Origin: Chloromonas sp. AAM2 | Lineage: Eukaryota > Chlorophyta > Chlorophyceae > Chlamydomonadales > Chlamydomonadaceae | Assembly: GCA_004335635.1 (NCBI GenBank) | Contig: QAXH01005531.1 | Span: 4,232 to 14,335 of the forward strand | Direction of reading: 5' to 3' | DNA length: 10,104 bases | Shown: positions 7,070 to 10,104 of the stretch, piece by piece | How positions within the stretch are numbered: the stretch's first letter is position 1 | Layout of the letters: each line of letters opens with the position of its first letter | Position numbers and translations under genes: made by a program | The notes under the pieces: generated by a model | Database searches by the model: none | What the model was told of the DNA's origin: nothing | What the model saw: only the letters and a program-made list of their open reading frames with translations

Positions 7070-9290
7070 GCATATACAAGTGCGGCATGTGCTTAGCAGC
7101 TGCCCACATCAGTGTTTGCTGGGTAGGCTACACCCAGACATTGCCCATGTGACAGGACAACTTCATCGGCACATAGGCTCTGCTTGTCTTGAGCTGGACT
7201 GGGCAGTGGTCAGGGTCCTTGCACAGGAACATGGCAGGCAAAGCTGTGAACCAGCAACGACCGCGCACGACGCTGCACTTGCCAATGCCCAACGTCCATG
7301 AGCACAGCGGAGCACCGTCAAGACAGCTTGGCACATGCATCACCATCATCACCATCATCACCATCATCACCACCGTCATCGTCATCATCATCATCATCAA
7401 CATCATCACCGTCATCACCATCATCATCATCATCATCACCATCGTCATCACCATCATTATCATCACCATCATCACCGTCATCACCACCTTACTCATCGTA
7501 CACGCGGCTGCAGTAACGGTTTCCTCCTCTCATGTCACGTGCGTTGCAGGTACTACGACAACACCATCTTCCATCGAGTGATCAAGGGCTTCATGATACA
7601 GACAGGAGACCCCCTGGGTGCGTGTGATGGTCACACTTTGCAAATGTACACGGTTGGTTATTACAGCGGTCGTTATACATGCGAGTATTGTTTTTGGACT
7701 GTGGTTCCCCTCACGAGCCAATCGCAACCATGTGGCCAAACTGTGCAAGTAGGGTTTTGATTAACAGGCCAAGCTGCGCCGGACATGCAGCGAACTCCAA
7801 GCGCACCACTGCATGTGTTTTGCGCCCGGTCTCTGCTATCTGTAGAGCCCGAGAGCGTCCCAAACAGTGTAGTGTAGCCCGCAAGCAATCATTGCATGCT
7901 GGTGGACGGAATCCGTCCACCTGGATTTTGAGACCAGGCTTTGAACAGAGTGCAAGGTTTCGTGAGATTCAAACAGTTCTGAATAGAGCACATTGGGCGC
8001 AGTCTGACAAGCCTGAAATTGGCCGGAAGTGGTGCTGGCATCGTGAAGCAAGGTTACAAAATTGCACATGGCCACATCCTAGATCACATGGAGTGATGGC
8101 TTGTGGGGCGAACCAACATGGTGTCTTTGGTGATGGTGTCTTTCTTCTGTATCCTACTTTTTCGTTATTGCTTGTGTATTGATACCTCGCAGTGTGCTCT
8201 GATAGTTCCCAAGCTTGGTGCATGCTATGCTGCTGCTTGTGCACATGCAATGCTGCTGCTTGTGCACATGCAATGCTGCTGCTTGTGCACATGCAATGCT
8301 GCTGCTTGTGCACATGCAATGCTGCTGCTTGTGCACATGCAATGCTGCTGCTTGTGCACATGCAATGACATTGATGCTGAAGCCGCAGTCCCGCTCCCTT
8401 CTTCATTGTGGCTGCAATGAGTTGTTGCTGATTGTGGGCGGCTGCTGAGTGTGCCTGAATTGCTCGATCTGCTACAAAAGCAGAGCCAGCACAAAGCCGT
8501 GTGATGAGTGCAATGCACAGATACAGATCATTTGATTGTGGCATTACTTTCACAGGCGATGGTACAGGTGGGGAGTCGATTTGGGGCGGAGAATTCGAGG
8601 ACGAGTTTCACAAGACGCTTCGCCACGACCGACCAGGCATCCTATCCATGGCCAACGCAGGACCAAACACCAACGGATCCCAGGTAGGGAGTTTCTATGT
8701 CGGTTTCTGCAGTTTCCGTCTGTTTCTTCTTGGTATGATCGACCAGGCATCCTGTCCATGGCCAACGCAGGATCAAACACCAACGGATCCCAGGTAGGGG
8801 GTTACTATGTCGATTTCTGCAGTTTTCATCTGTTTCCTAGGGGCAACCTTCAGTCTTGTGACTGCTCGCTTCTGTACAAGAGGTTTGCTAAGTTCTTGAA
8901 CCTGTTCTGACGCGGGTCAAAGGTATGGGCTAGAAATTCAACCAGGAACTGGCAACTAACGTCCAGTGAAGTTGTCTTCAATATTCGATGATGACAGCTT
9001 CGGTTCGATTTCATCATCATCACATCGTTACATGGCTTTTCATGGTCCAATCCACTGTACTGAAGCTAGACACAATATCCCTCCAAGAATTACGCGCCTG
9101 ACAATCGTCAAGCCAAGACGGTTCGATTTGATTTGCTCAAAACTGCATGGCTTAGCGAGCAAGTAGACGGCTGCAATATTGCGCTTGCTATGCACACAGT
9201 ATTAGTGATATCATATCATTGTGCTCTGCAGTTCTTCGTCACCACAGTACCGTGCAGTTGGCTGGACCAGAAGCACACGGTCTTTGGCAG
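510..9290 (+). CDS. PPWD1: PPWD1/CYP71-like WD40-cyclophilin, partial gene of 16 exons
   Basis: Join of 510-578, 1183-1234, 1555-1616, 2097-2177, 2621-2725, 3113-3184, 3480-3611, 4124-4231, 4824-4975, 5310-5442, 5860-5951, 6202-6358, 6832-6908, 7550-7617, 8556-8683 and 9232-9290. The joined 1547 bases stay open, giving 515 codons plus two bases. Residues 1-about 360 are a WD40 propeller; about 395 onward is a cyclophilin-type peptidyl-prolyl isomerase. CypA Arg55, Phe60, Gln63, Phe113, Trp121 and His126 correspond to Arg440, Phe445, Gln448, Phe498, Trp506 and His511, with matching spacing. Family knowledge: human PPWD1 is a nuclear protein found with spliceosomes, and Arabidopsis CYP71 binds histone H3 and affects chromatin. 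The N terminus (roughly 70-100 residues in relatives) and the last 35-40 residues are outside the window. Family and exon chain are very secure; orthology is judged from remembered relatives, not a search. Confidence 0.96.
579..1182 (+). other. Intron 1
   Basis: GTGGGA...CTGCACAG, 604 bases, phase 0. It holds no repeat array, only an AT-rich stretch with recurring CATAC and TCTTACA words at 1050-1130. A weak resemblance to the exon 2 start (GAGTTTG..GCT) lies at 864-885. Confidence 0.85.
1183..1234 (+). CDS. PPWD1: Exon 2: WD40 segment EGIEFVK
   Basis: Encodes residues 24-40, [17 protein letters not shown], plus one base of the next codon. EGIEFVK is nearly identical in human PPWD1 and close to GIEFAK in plant CYP71. 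The joint KKQQ/EGIEF has the same length as human KKIEEGIEF, which fixes the acceptor at CTGCACAG. Donor GTGAGT at 1235, phase 1. Confidence 0.95.
1260..1320. repeat. (GGTT)n microsatellite in intron 2
   Basis: Pure GGTT units from 1260 to about 1302, followed by units with C or G substitutions to about 1320. It starts 25 bases after the exon 2 donor. It is not a known telomere repeat phase (no TTAGGG). Confidence 0.95.
1321..1554 (+). other. Rest of intron 2, with possible exon 3 echo
   Basis: Intron 2 is 1235-1554, 320 bases, phase 1. After the GGTT array, 1494-1513 (GTGTGAAGGCC...) resembles the inside of exon 3 (GTGTGACGGGATG...) with scattered matches. The likeness is weak. Ends CCCATGCAG. 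Confidence 0.5.
1555..1616 (+). CDS. PPWD1: Exon 3: WD40 blade 2
   Basis: Two bases complete the split glycine codon 41, then residues 42-61 read [20 protein letters not shown]. This is a normal WD repeat strand pattern: DG, hydrophobic strand, then HDKTVKV completed by exon 4. Together with exon 2 it is the same length as human PPWD1 over this blade. Acceptor CCATGCAG, donor GTATGC at 1617, phase 0. Confidence 0.94.
1617..2096 (+). other. Intron 3
   Basis: 480 bases, GTATGC...CTGCACAG, phase 0. The stretch 1745-1766 (TCATGCCAAAACTAGGGTTTG) resembles the exon 3 end plus donor (CACATGACAAAACC...AAGGTATG) with short gaps. A GCGCTGC word at 2006-2012 recurs at the true exon 4 acceptor (2086-2092). 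No other structure seen. Confidence 0.6.
2097..2177 (+). CDS. PPWD1: Exon 4: [10 protein letters not shown] segment
   Basis: Encodes residues 62-88, starting [15 protein letters not shown] and ending PGCCEWIYK. Human PPWD1 has VFDVVNFDMI...FPGQCEWIY and plant CYP71 YDVVNYDMM...PG..EWVYK, so the exon is unmistakable. Acceptor CTGCACAG. Donor GTGTGA at 2178, phase 0; this donor is also the first unit of a GGTGTGA-type minisatellite. Confidence 0.96.
2172..2288. repeat. GGTGTGA minisatellite starting at the exon 4 donor
   Basis: From the donor GTGTGA at 2178 onward, GGTGTGA/GGTGTGAC and GTGATGGGG units recur irregularly at roughly 8-12 base spacing to about 2288. Several units repeat the donor-like word AAGGTGTGA or GGGGTGTGA. 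The array is strongly purine (G) biased on the sense strand. Confidence 0.88.
2289..2620 (+). other. Rest of intron 4, with possible exon 5 echo
   Basis: Intron 4 is 2178-2620, 443 bases. The part after the minisatellite contains GTGTGGCGACGGGAAGCGTAGG near 2440-2461, which resembles the exon 5 start (GCGTGGCGAGGCGGAGGGTCG). Ends CTGCTTCCAG. Nothing else recognised. Confidence 0.5.
2621..2725 (+). CDS. PPWD1: Exon 5: WD40 blade 3
   Basis: Encodes residues 89-123, starting [20 protein letters not shown] and ending [15 protein letters not shown]. Corresponds to plant KLAVSD...VHIYDPRSGSNEP and human GKIFIYDGRGDNQPLH. Acceptor CTTCCAG, donor GTACGC at 2726, phase 0. Confidence 0.95.
2726..3112 (+). 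other. Intron 5, with exon 5 and exon 6 echoes
   Basis: 387 bases, phase 0. 2808-2832 resembles the exon 5 end plus donor; its GT aligns exactly 100 bases after the real donor. At 2926-2950, GCTTCAGATGCACCATGCTG resembles the exon 6 acceptor and start (GGTTCAGATGCACAAGATGC). A further GCTTCAGACGGCTCAC lies at 2991-3006. Confidence 0.65.
3113..3184 (+). CDS. PPWD1: Exon 6: WD40 blade 4, first half
   Basis: Encodes residues 124-147, [12 protein letters not shown] then [12 protein letters not shown]. Matches the family pattern H..P...M.YN...D.VIS.D, followed by G..EYW in the next exon. Acceptor GGTTCAG, donor GTGAGT at 3185, phase 0. Confidence 0.94.
3281..3300. repeat. Echo of exon 6 donor junction
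   Basis: GAATTCAAGAGTGAATGGAC resembles the junction 3176-3196 (GACTCCAGAGTGAGTGTGAC), with one extra base. The GT lies 106 bases after the real donor at 3185. The rest of intron 6 (3185-3479) is GTGTGA-rich near its start. Confidence 0.55.
3341..3362. repeat. Echo of exon 7 acceptor and start
   Basis: CAGGCCATTTGTTGGCTACTG resembles CAGGGTTTGTTGGAGTATTGG at the exon 7 start (3477-3497). TTTGTTGG is exact, with small differences either side. It lies about 136 bases upstream of the true exon. Confidence 0.6.
3480..3611 (+). CDS. PPWD1: Exon 7: GLLEYWSG and linker
   Basis: Encodes residues 148-191, starting [13 protein letters not shown] and ending [20 protein letters not shown]. The family has G.IEYW and K.DT.L.E..K.K. 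Joined to exon 8 it gives [12 protein letters not shown], the same length as human AYPTSVCFSPDG. Acceptor preceded by CGTTTCTGTCCGTTTCCAG; donor GTAAGT at 3612, phase 0. Confidence 0.95.
3659..3722. repeat. Decayed partial copy of exon 7 end and donor
   Basis: CTCAGATTTCGACACGGACC at 3661 aligns with CTCAAAACTGGACACGGACC at 3548. The 14-mer GACACGGACCTGTT is exact (3558 and 3671). A deletion of about 12 bases follows, then AAGACA(A/C)CAGCAGGCAG, a CAG insertion, TTTAGC and a donor-like GTGAGT at 3717. The copy's GT lies 105 bases after the real donor at 3612. Confidence 0.9.
3723..4123 (+). other. Rest of intron 7, with possible exon 8 acceptor echo
   Basis: Intron 7 is 3612-4123, 512 bases. 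At 3963-3987, TCTGCAGGTCAGCTGTGACT then CCGTTCAGC resembles the exon 8 acceptor and start CCTGCAGGTCAGTCGCGACGG then TCATCAG. It is a plausible decoy acceptor. GGTCAGTTAAGGTCAG at 4069-4084 repeats the same word. Confidence 0.6.
4124..4231 (+). CDS. PPWD1: Exon 8: WD40 blade 5, [13 protein letters not shown]
   Basis: Encodes residues 192-227, starting [19 protein letters not shown] and ending [29 protein letters not shown] is identical to what I recall of plant CYP71; human has TGKLMRVFDESL. Acceptor GCCTGCAG, donor GTAGGC at 4232, phase 0. Confidence 0.97.
4406..4430. repeat. Exon 9 echo at 4406
   Basis: GCAGCCAATGAGCCTCGGAG, then CACTG, aligned without gaps to exon 9 at 4824, matches 21 of 25 bases by eye. 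It is preceded by CCT rather than by CAG, so its acceptor is lost. Confidence 0.85.
4507..4528. repeat. Exon 9 echo at 4515 with mutated acceptor
   Basis: CCCTTCAAGCAGCCAACAAG then CT aligns with the true acceptor and exon start CCCTTCAGGCAGCCAATGAG then CT at 4816-4837, 19 of 22 bases. The acceptor AG has become AA, so this copy cannot be used as a splice site. Confidence 0.88.
4567..4608. repeat. Exon 9 echo at 4570 with intact acceptor-like TAG
   Basis: After TTTCTGTAG, the 39 bases 4570-4608 match 30 of 39 with 4824-4862 without gaps. Translation is [13 protein letters not shown] against [13 protein letters not shown]. The frame stays open to 5114 but no family residues follow. Confidence 0.9.
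4741..4760. repeat. Exon 9 echo at 4745
   Basis: TTCAGGCAGCGCAGAGGCTT resembles TTCAGGCAGCCAATGAGCTT at the true exon 9 acceptor, 79 bases further on. The acceptor AG is intact here. Confidence 0.65.
4824..4975 (+). CDS. PPWD1: Exon 9: IDFGRR segment and next blade start
   Basis: Encodes residues 228-277 plus two bases: [17 protein letters not shown], then [13 protein letters not shown], then a linker and [11 protein letters not shown]. Plant CYP71 has the same order (DLQRS...IDFGRRMAVEKELE...NAVFDESSNFLIY); human has MEFGRRMAVERELE and NIVFDETGHFVLY. Acceptor CCCTTCAG, donor GTGAGA at 4976, phase 2. The preceding intron holds about five decayed copies of this exon's first 25-40 bases. Confidence 0.96.
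4976..5309 (+). other. Intron 9, with exon 9 end echo
   Basis: 334 bases, GTGAGA...TTCTTGCAG, phase 2. TTGCGGAATCTTCTGTCATG at 5213-5232 resembles the exon 9 end CAGCGGAAACTTCCTCATGTG (from 4959), one base inserted. The copy's donor GT has become GC. The end is a CCCGTTTCTTGC tandem tract. Confidence 0.65.
5310..5442 (+). CDS. PPWD1: Exon 10: LLGIKMVNL...VRVLGK
   Basis: One base completes codon 278 (Ile), then residues 279-322 run [38 protein letters not shown] and KKGKLK. The family has T.LGIKV.N..TN...RILGK.E...R...LYQG. Acceptor follows a repeated CCCGTTTCTTGC tract. Donor GTTTGT at 5443, phase 0, has a T at +3 but keeps G at +5. Confidence 0.96.
5443..5590. repeat. GTG/GGGTG-rich tract, first part of intron 10
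   Basis: Starting at the donor GTTTGTGTTTGG, the sense strand is nearly free of C and rich in GTGAG, GTGGG and GGGTGT words. The tract ends in a direct repeat TTCATTTGCTG (5570-5580 and 5581-5591). Confidence 0.8.
5593..5625. repeat. Echo of exon 10 end
   Basis: CGACTAGCGCTGTAACAGGA at 5596 aligns with CGAATAGCGCTGTACCAGGG at 5404 in exon 10, with TAGCGCTGTA exact; the likeness runs on to GAAAG. Offset is about 192 bases. The C-to-A change makes the tyrosine-coding TAC a stop TAA in the copy. Confidence 0.85.
5626..5760. repeat. G-run tract with possible G-quadruplex, intron 10
   Basis: Runs of three to five G separated by 1-3 bases occur from 5626 to 5650: GGG, GGGGG, GGG, GGG, GGGGG. This fits the usual G-quadruplex pattern on the coding strand. 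The G/T-rich bias continues to 5760. Intron 10 is 5443-5859. Confidence 0.8.
5860..5951 (+). CDS. PPWD1: Exon 11: last propeller strand, [17 protein letters not shown]
   Basis: Encodes residues 323-352 plus two bases: [19 protein letters not shown] then [11 protein letters not shown]. Plant CYP71 has DPTLLCCAFKRHRIYLF and human DPTIVCTSFKKNRFYMF. Donor GTGGGT at 5952 leaves AC, completed by G of exon 12 to Thr (FYMFT/RREP), phase 2. Acceptor GCTTTGCAG. Confidence 0.95.
6202..6358 (+). CDS. PPWD1: Exon 12: RREP...RDVFNEKP linker and first cyclophilin strand
   Basis: One base completes Thr353; residues 354-405 read [30 protein letters not shown], then [13 protein letters not shown] and [17 protein letters not shown] and RDVFNEKP are diagnostic of this family, linking propeller and isomerase. 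The HTT.GDI strand is completed by exon 13. Acceptor GGTTTTGCAG, donor GTAGGC at 6359, phase 0. Confidence 0.97.
6495..6560. repeat. (TGG)n microsatellite in intron 12
   Basis: Degenerate TGG/GGT units with a pure core from about 6516 to 6542, broken by GGCA and AGGGG near 6543-6550, then TGG again. It directly abuts the exon 12 echo. Confidence 0.93.
6561..6587. repeat. Echo of exon 12 end and donor
   Basis: GTGACCAATCATACCACCAA then GGTAGGC aligns without gaps with 6338-6364 at 21 of 27 bases. It translates VTNHTTK against VTIHTTK, followed by the same GTAGGC donor. Four of six differences are at third codon positions. Confidence 0.85.
6751..6784. repeat. Echo of exon 13 acceptor and start
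   Basis: CTGTCACCGGGCTCAG then AGTTACATCACTCTTAAC aligns without gaps with 6816-6849 at 30 of 34 bases, offset 65. The acceptor CAG is intact at 6764-6766. Confidence 0.93.
6786..6803. repeat. Second echo of exon 13 start
   Basis: ACTGGGTGACATCACTCT shares GGGTGACATCACTCT with the true junction at 6831-6845. The base before is CTG rather than CAG, so the acceptor is lost. Confidence 0.88.
6832..6908 (+). CDS. PPWD1: Exon 13: cyclophilin start, [13 protein letters not shown]
   Basis: Encodes residues 406-430, [19 protein letters not shown] then TTHARN, plus two bases of Gly431. Single-domain-like cyclophilins carry G.I...L....[18 protein letters not shown] matches plant CYP71. Acceptor CTGGGCTCAG, of which two degenerate copies lie just upstream. 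Donor GTGAGA at 6909, phase 2. Confidence 0.96.
7033..7069. repeat. (CT)n(CA)n microsatellite
   Basis: Thirteen CT units (7033-7058) followed by CA units to about 7069, in intron 13. On the sense strand it is a long pyrimidine tract but is not followed by a used acceptor. Confidence 0.96.
7335..7492. repeat. (CAT/CAC)n microsatellite
   Basis: About 155 bases of CAT and CAC triplets with some CGT, in intron 13, ending 57 bases before exon 14. It creates a spurious histidine-rich frame on + and a methionine/valine-rich frame on -. Confidence 0.96.
7550..7617 (+). CDS. PPWD1: Exon 14: cyclophilin active-site segment
   Basis: Completes Gly431 and encodes residues 432-453, [20 protein letters not shown] then PL, plus one base. 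Arg440, Phe445 and Gln448 are the CypA Arg55, Phe60 and Gln63 equivalents, so the catalytic arginine and the proline pocket are intact. Acceptor GCGTTGCAG, donor GTGCGT at 7618, phase 1. Confidence 0.97.
7618..8555 (+). other. Intron 14 (longest complete intron)
   Basis: 938 bases, GTGCGT...TTTCACAG, phase 1. Holds the 23-base repeat at 8228-8365. GTGATGG..TGTGGGGCGA at 8091-8109 weakly resembles the exon 15 start. 7618-8220 otherwise shows nothing recognisable. Confidence 0.85.
8228..8365. repeat. 23-base tandem repeat, six identical copies
   Basis: Units at 8228, 8251, 8274, 8297, 8320 and 8343. The unit is TGCTGCTGCTTGTGCACATG then CAA, identical in all six. Each unit holds three TGC steps and the palindrome TGTGCACA. 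Because 23 is not a multiple of three, all frames read the same 23-residue cycle, giving spurious open frames on both strands. Confidence 0.98.
8556..8683 (+). CDS. PPWD1: Exon 15: cyclophilin core, [18 protein letters not shown]
   Basis: Completes Gly454 and encodes residues 455-496: [54 protein letters not shown] is the substrate-groove loop that positions the next exon's phenylalanine. The single Gly-Gly-Glu-Ser-Ile-Trp stretch is typical of the spliceosomal cyclophilin group. Acceptor TTTCACAG, donor GTAGGG at 8684, phase 0. The exon's last 60 bases plus donor are duplicated 110 bases downstream. Confidence 0.97.
8624..8842. repeat. Tandem duplication of exon 15 end, donor and intron start (110-base period)
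   Basis: 8631-8730 and 8741-8840 align without gaps at 90 of 100 bases. The exonic part (8631-8683) matches 51 of 53; the intronic part 39 of 47. The second copy reads [18 protein letters not shown] and has the donor GTAGGG at 8794. Since 110 is not a multiple of three, use of the second donor would shift the frame. Confidence 0.97.
8843..9231 (+). other. Rest of intron 15
   Basis: Intron 15 is 8684-9231, 548 bases, phase 0. After the duplication there is a short CATCAT run near 9010-9021 and nothing else recognised. Ends GCTCTGCAG. Confidence 0.8.
9232..9290 (+). CDS. PPWD1: Exon 16: [19 protein letters not shown] (last visible exon)
   Basis: Encodes residues 497-515, [19 protein letters not shown], plus AG of an Arg codon. 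Phe498, Trp506 and His511 match CypA Phe113, Trp121 and His126. The tryptophan that confers cyclosporin binding in CypA is present, so the domain could bind cyclosporin; this is inference. Donor GTGAGG at 9291, phase 2. The C-terminal exon expected to read V.KGM.VV... is not in 9291-10104. Confidence 0.96.
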
Positions 9291-9354
9291 GTGAGGCTTG
9301 CTACTCAGGGAGTGACGTAGGAAGGATGAAAATCATCAGCAAGATTGATAGTAG

Positions 9355-9400
9355 CATTTGGCTGGGCCCGAAACATAAGGTTTCAGGCAGGTGAGCTTTG
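9355..9400. repeat. Echo of exon 16 end and donor (100-base offset)
   Basis: 9361-9400 aligns without gaps with 9261-9300 at 30 of 40 bases, including GGCAGGTGAG. Offset is exactly 100. The copy would read WLGPKHKVSGR against [11 protein letters not shown]. Three of the first four bases of TTGG context upstream also agree. Confidence 0.88.
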
Positions 9401-10005
9401 GAAGGTAAACTTCAGCCTGGATTGTGAGGCCATAACAACAACAATGACATTTATGCTGACAATGGCATTTATTGCTTTTTGTACTGGACCAGATTTAAGA
9501 AGTAAAAGAGTGAGAGAAATATTCGAAATAGTTCTGTAGTAGTAGTTGTAGCTTAAACACAAACTCATTACTTCATCACAGCACCCGTGTGTAAAATCTC
9601 CGTAAACAATCAAATGCCTGTGGGCCTGTCTCAGGAGAACAAGCACCAAACACCATTTGACCCTGTGATCCTTTTATATTATTTCAAGCACGTTAAAGCA
9701 TGTTAAAGCGACAGTGTGCTGCTATCAAGCGTGCTACCATGGCTGATGTTTGATAGGACAGCATCCAGAGCGATACTGATGCTTGTTTTCCCGACCTTTC
9801 AGTATGGATATCGATTTCAAATTGCCCACGTGTCAAGTCTCGTGTTTGAAGTTAAATAAAACCGGTCCTCTAATTTCTTTTGTGTTCTGAAAAAATAATT
9901 TGTCAAAGAAAAGTTCGTATTGAGCTCTGATCATCCGAGTCCGCCAAGGACCAGGGCCTGCGTGACATGCACTGTTTCCATGAATATTGTCACATGACAA
10001 TAAAG
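9401..10005 (+). other. Intron 16, incomplete
   Basis: Intron 16 begins at 9291 and does not end in the window (over 814 bases). No reading frame matching the cyclophilin C terminus was found after any AG. AT-rich around 9420-9560 and 9840-9910. Confidence 0.75.
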
Positions 10006-10104
10006 GTGATGCACGTGTGATGCATGGGTGATGCATGGGTGCAGGGTGGTGCATGTGTGATGCATGTGTGATGCACGTGTGATGCATGGGTGCATGGTGG
10101 TGCA
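10006..10104. repeat. 11-base minisatellite at window end
   Basis: Units of the form GTGATGCAYGK repeat from 10006 to the end with some shortened units (GTGCAGGGTG). It shares GCATGGGTGCATG with the array at the window start (3-15 and 10084-10096). The array is cut by the window end. Confidence 0.9.

Larger units (their letters stand above)
6909..7549 (+). other. Intron 13
   Basis: 641 bases, GTGAGA...GTTGCAG, phase 2. CCACACATGC at 6945-6954 repeats the exon 13 word at 6890-6899, a possible weak echo. Two microsatellites follow. The part 7080-7330 shows nothing recognisable. Confidence 0.85.

Noticed and set aside
7335..7760. Histidine-rich open frame
   Set aside because: Translation of the CAT/CAC microsatellite; only its later part overlaps the true exon 14.
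8228..8365. CRISPR-like array
   Set aside because: Units are head-to-tail without spacers, inside a eukaryotic intron.
7969..8553. 194-residue open frame on the minus strand
   Set aside because: It is made by the 23-base repeat, which leaves frames open on both strands, and lies in intron 14 between firmly placed exons.
9987..10000. TTGTCACATGACAA shared with exon 3 (1593-1606)
   Set aside because: Not in an adjacent intron, near-palindromic and short; probably chance.
9401..10005. C-terminal exon after CTTTCAG near 9801
   Set aside because: The following TATGGATATCG frame does not match the expected V.KGM.VV segment, and no other AG gave it.

Overview
This is a piece of eukaryotic nuclear genome holding one gene on the + strand: the large internal part of a spliceosome-associated WD40-cyclophilin, called PPWD1 in animals and CYP71 in plants. 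I can place sixteen coding exons between 510 and 9290. Joined, they keep one open frame of 515 codons plus two bases. All introns whose two ends lie in the window are GT-AG, and all sixteen donors have G at +5. The first residues of the protein lie upstream of the window. About the last 35-40 lie downstream, because the last visible exon stops in mid-codon inside the cyclophilin domain.

Layout: 1-509 is upstream intron or flank, with a 37-base tandem repeat at its start. Exons 1-8 (510-4231) encode the N-terminal WD40 blades. Exons 9-11 (4824-5951) encode the last part of the propeller. Exon 12 (6202-6358) encodes the linker with the family motif RDVFNEKP and the first cyclophilin strand. Exons 13-16 (6832-9290) encode the peptidyl-prolyl isomerase core with every catalytic position intact. 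From 9291 to the end is an unfinished intron. The introns (250 to 938 bases) contain many microsatellites and minisatellites.

The most unusual feature is not a gene. Introns next to many exons contain decayed partial copies ('echoes') of that exon's own boundary. Copies of the acceptor plus exon start lie upstream of the exon. Copies of the exon end plus donor lie downstream, often about 100-110 bases away. Clear cases flank exons 7, 9, 10, 12, 13, 15 and 16; weaker ones flank exons 3, 5, 6 and others. Exon 9 has about five upstream echoes. I infer a ratchet: a tandem duplication that spans a splice junction leaves the outermost intact splice site in use, so the protein is unchanged, the inner copy decays, and the intron grows.

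The organism cannot be named from the window. Protein wording ([38 protein letters not shown]) is closer to what I remember of plant CYP71 than of animal PPWD1. Base composition is near balanced and there are many short introns. An alga or another intron-rich protist fits best, with low confidence. There is no sign of bacterial operons, phage, transposase genes or CRISPR.
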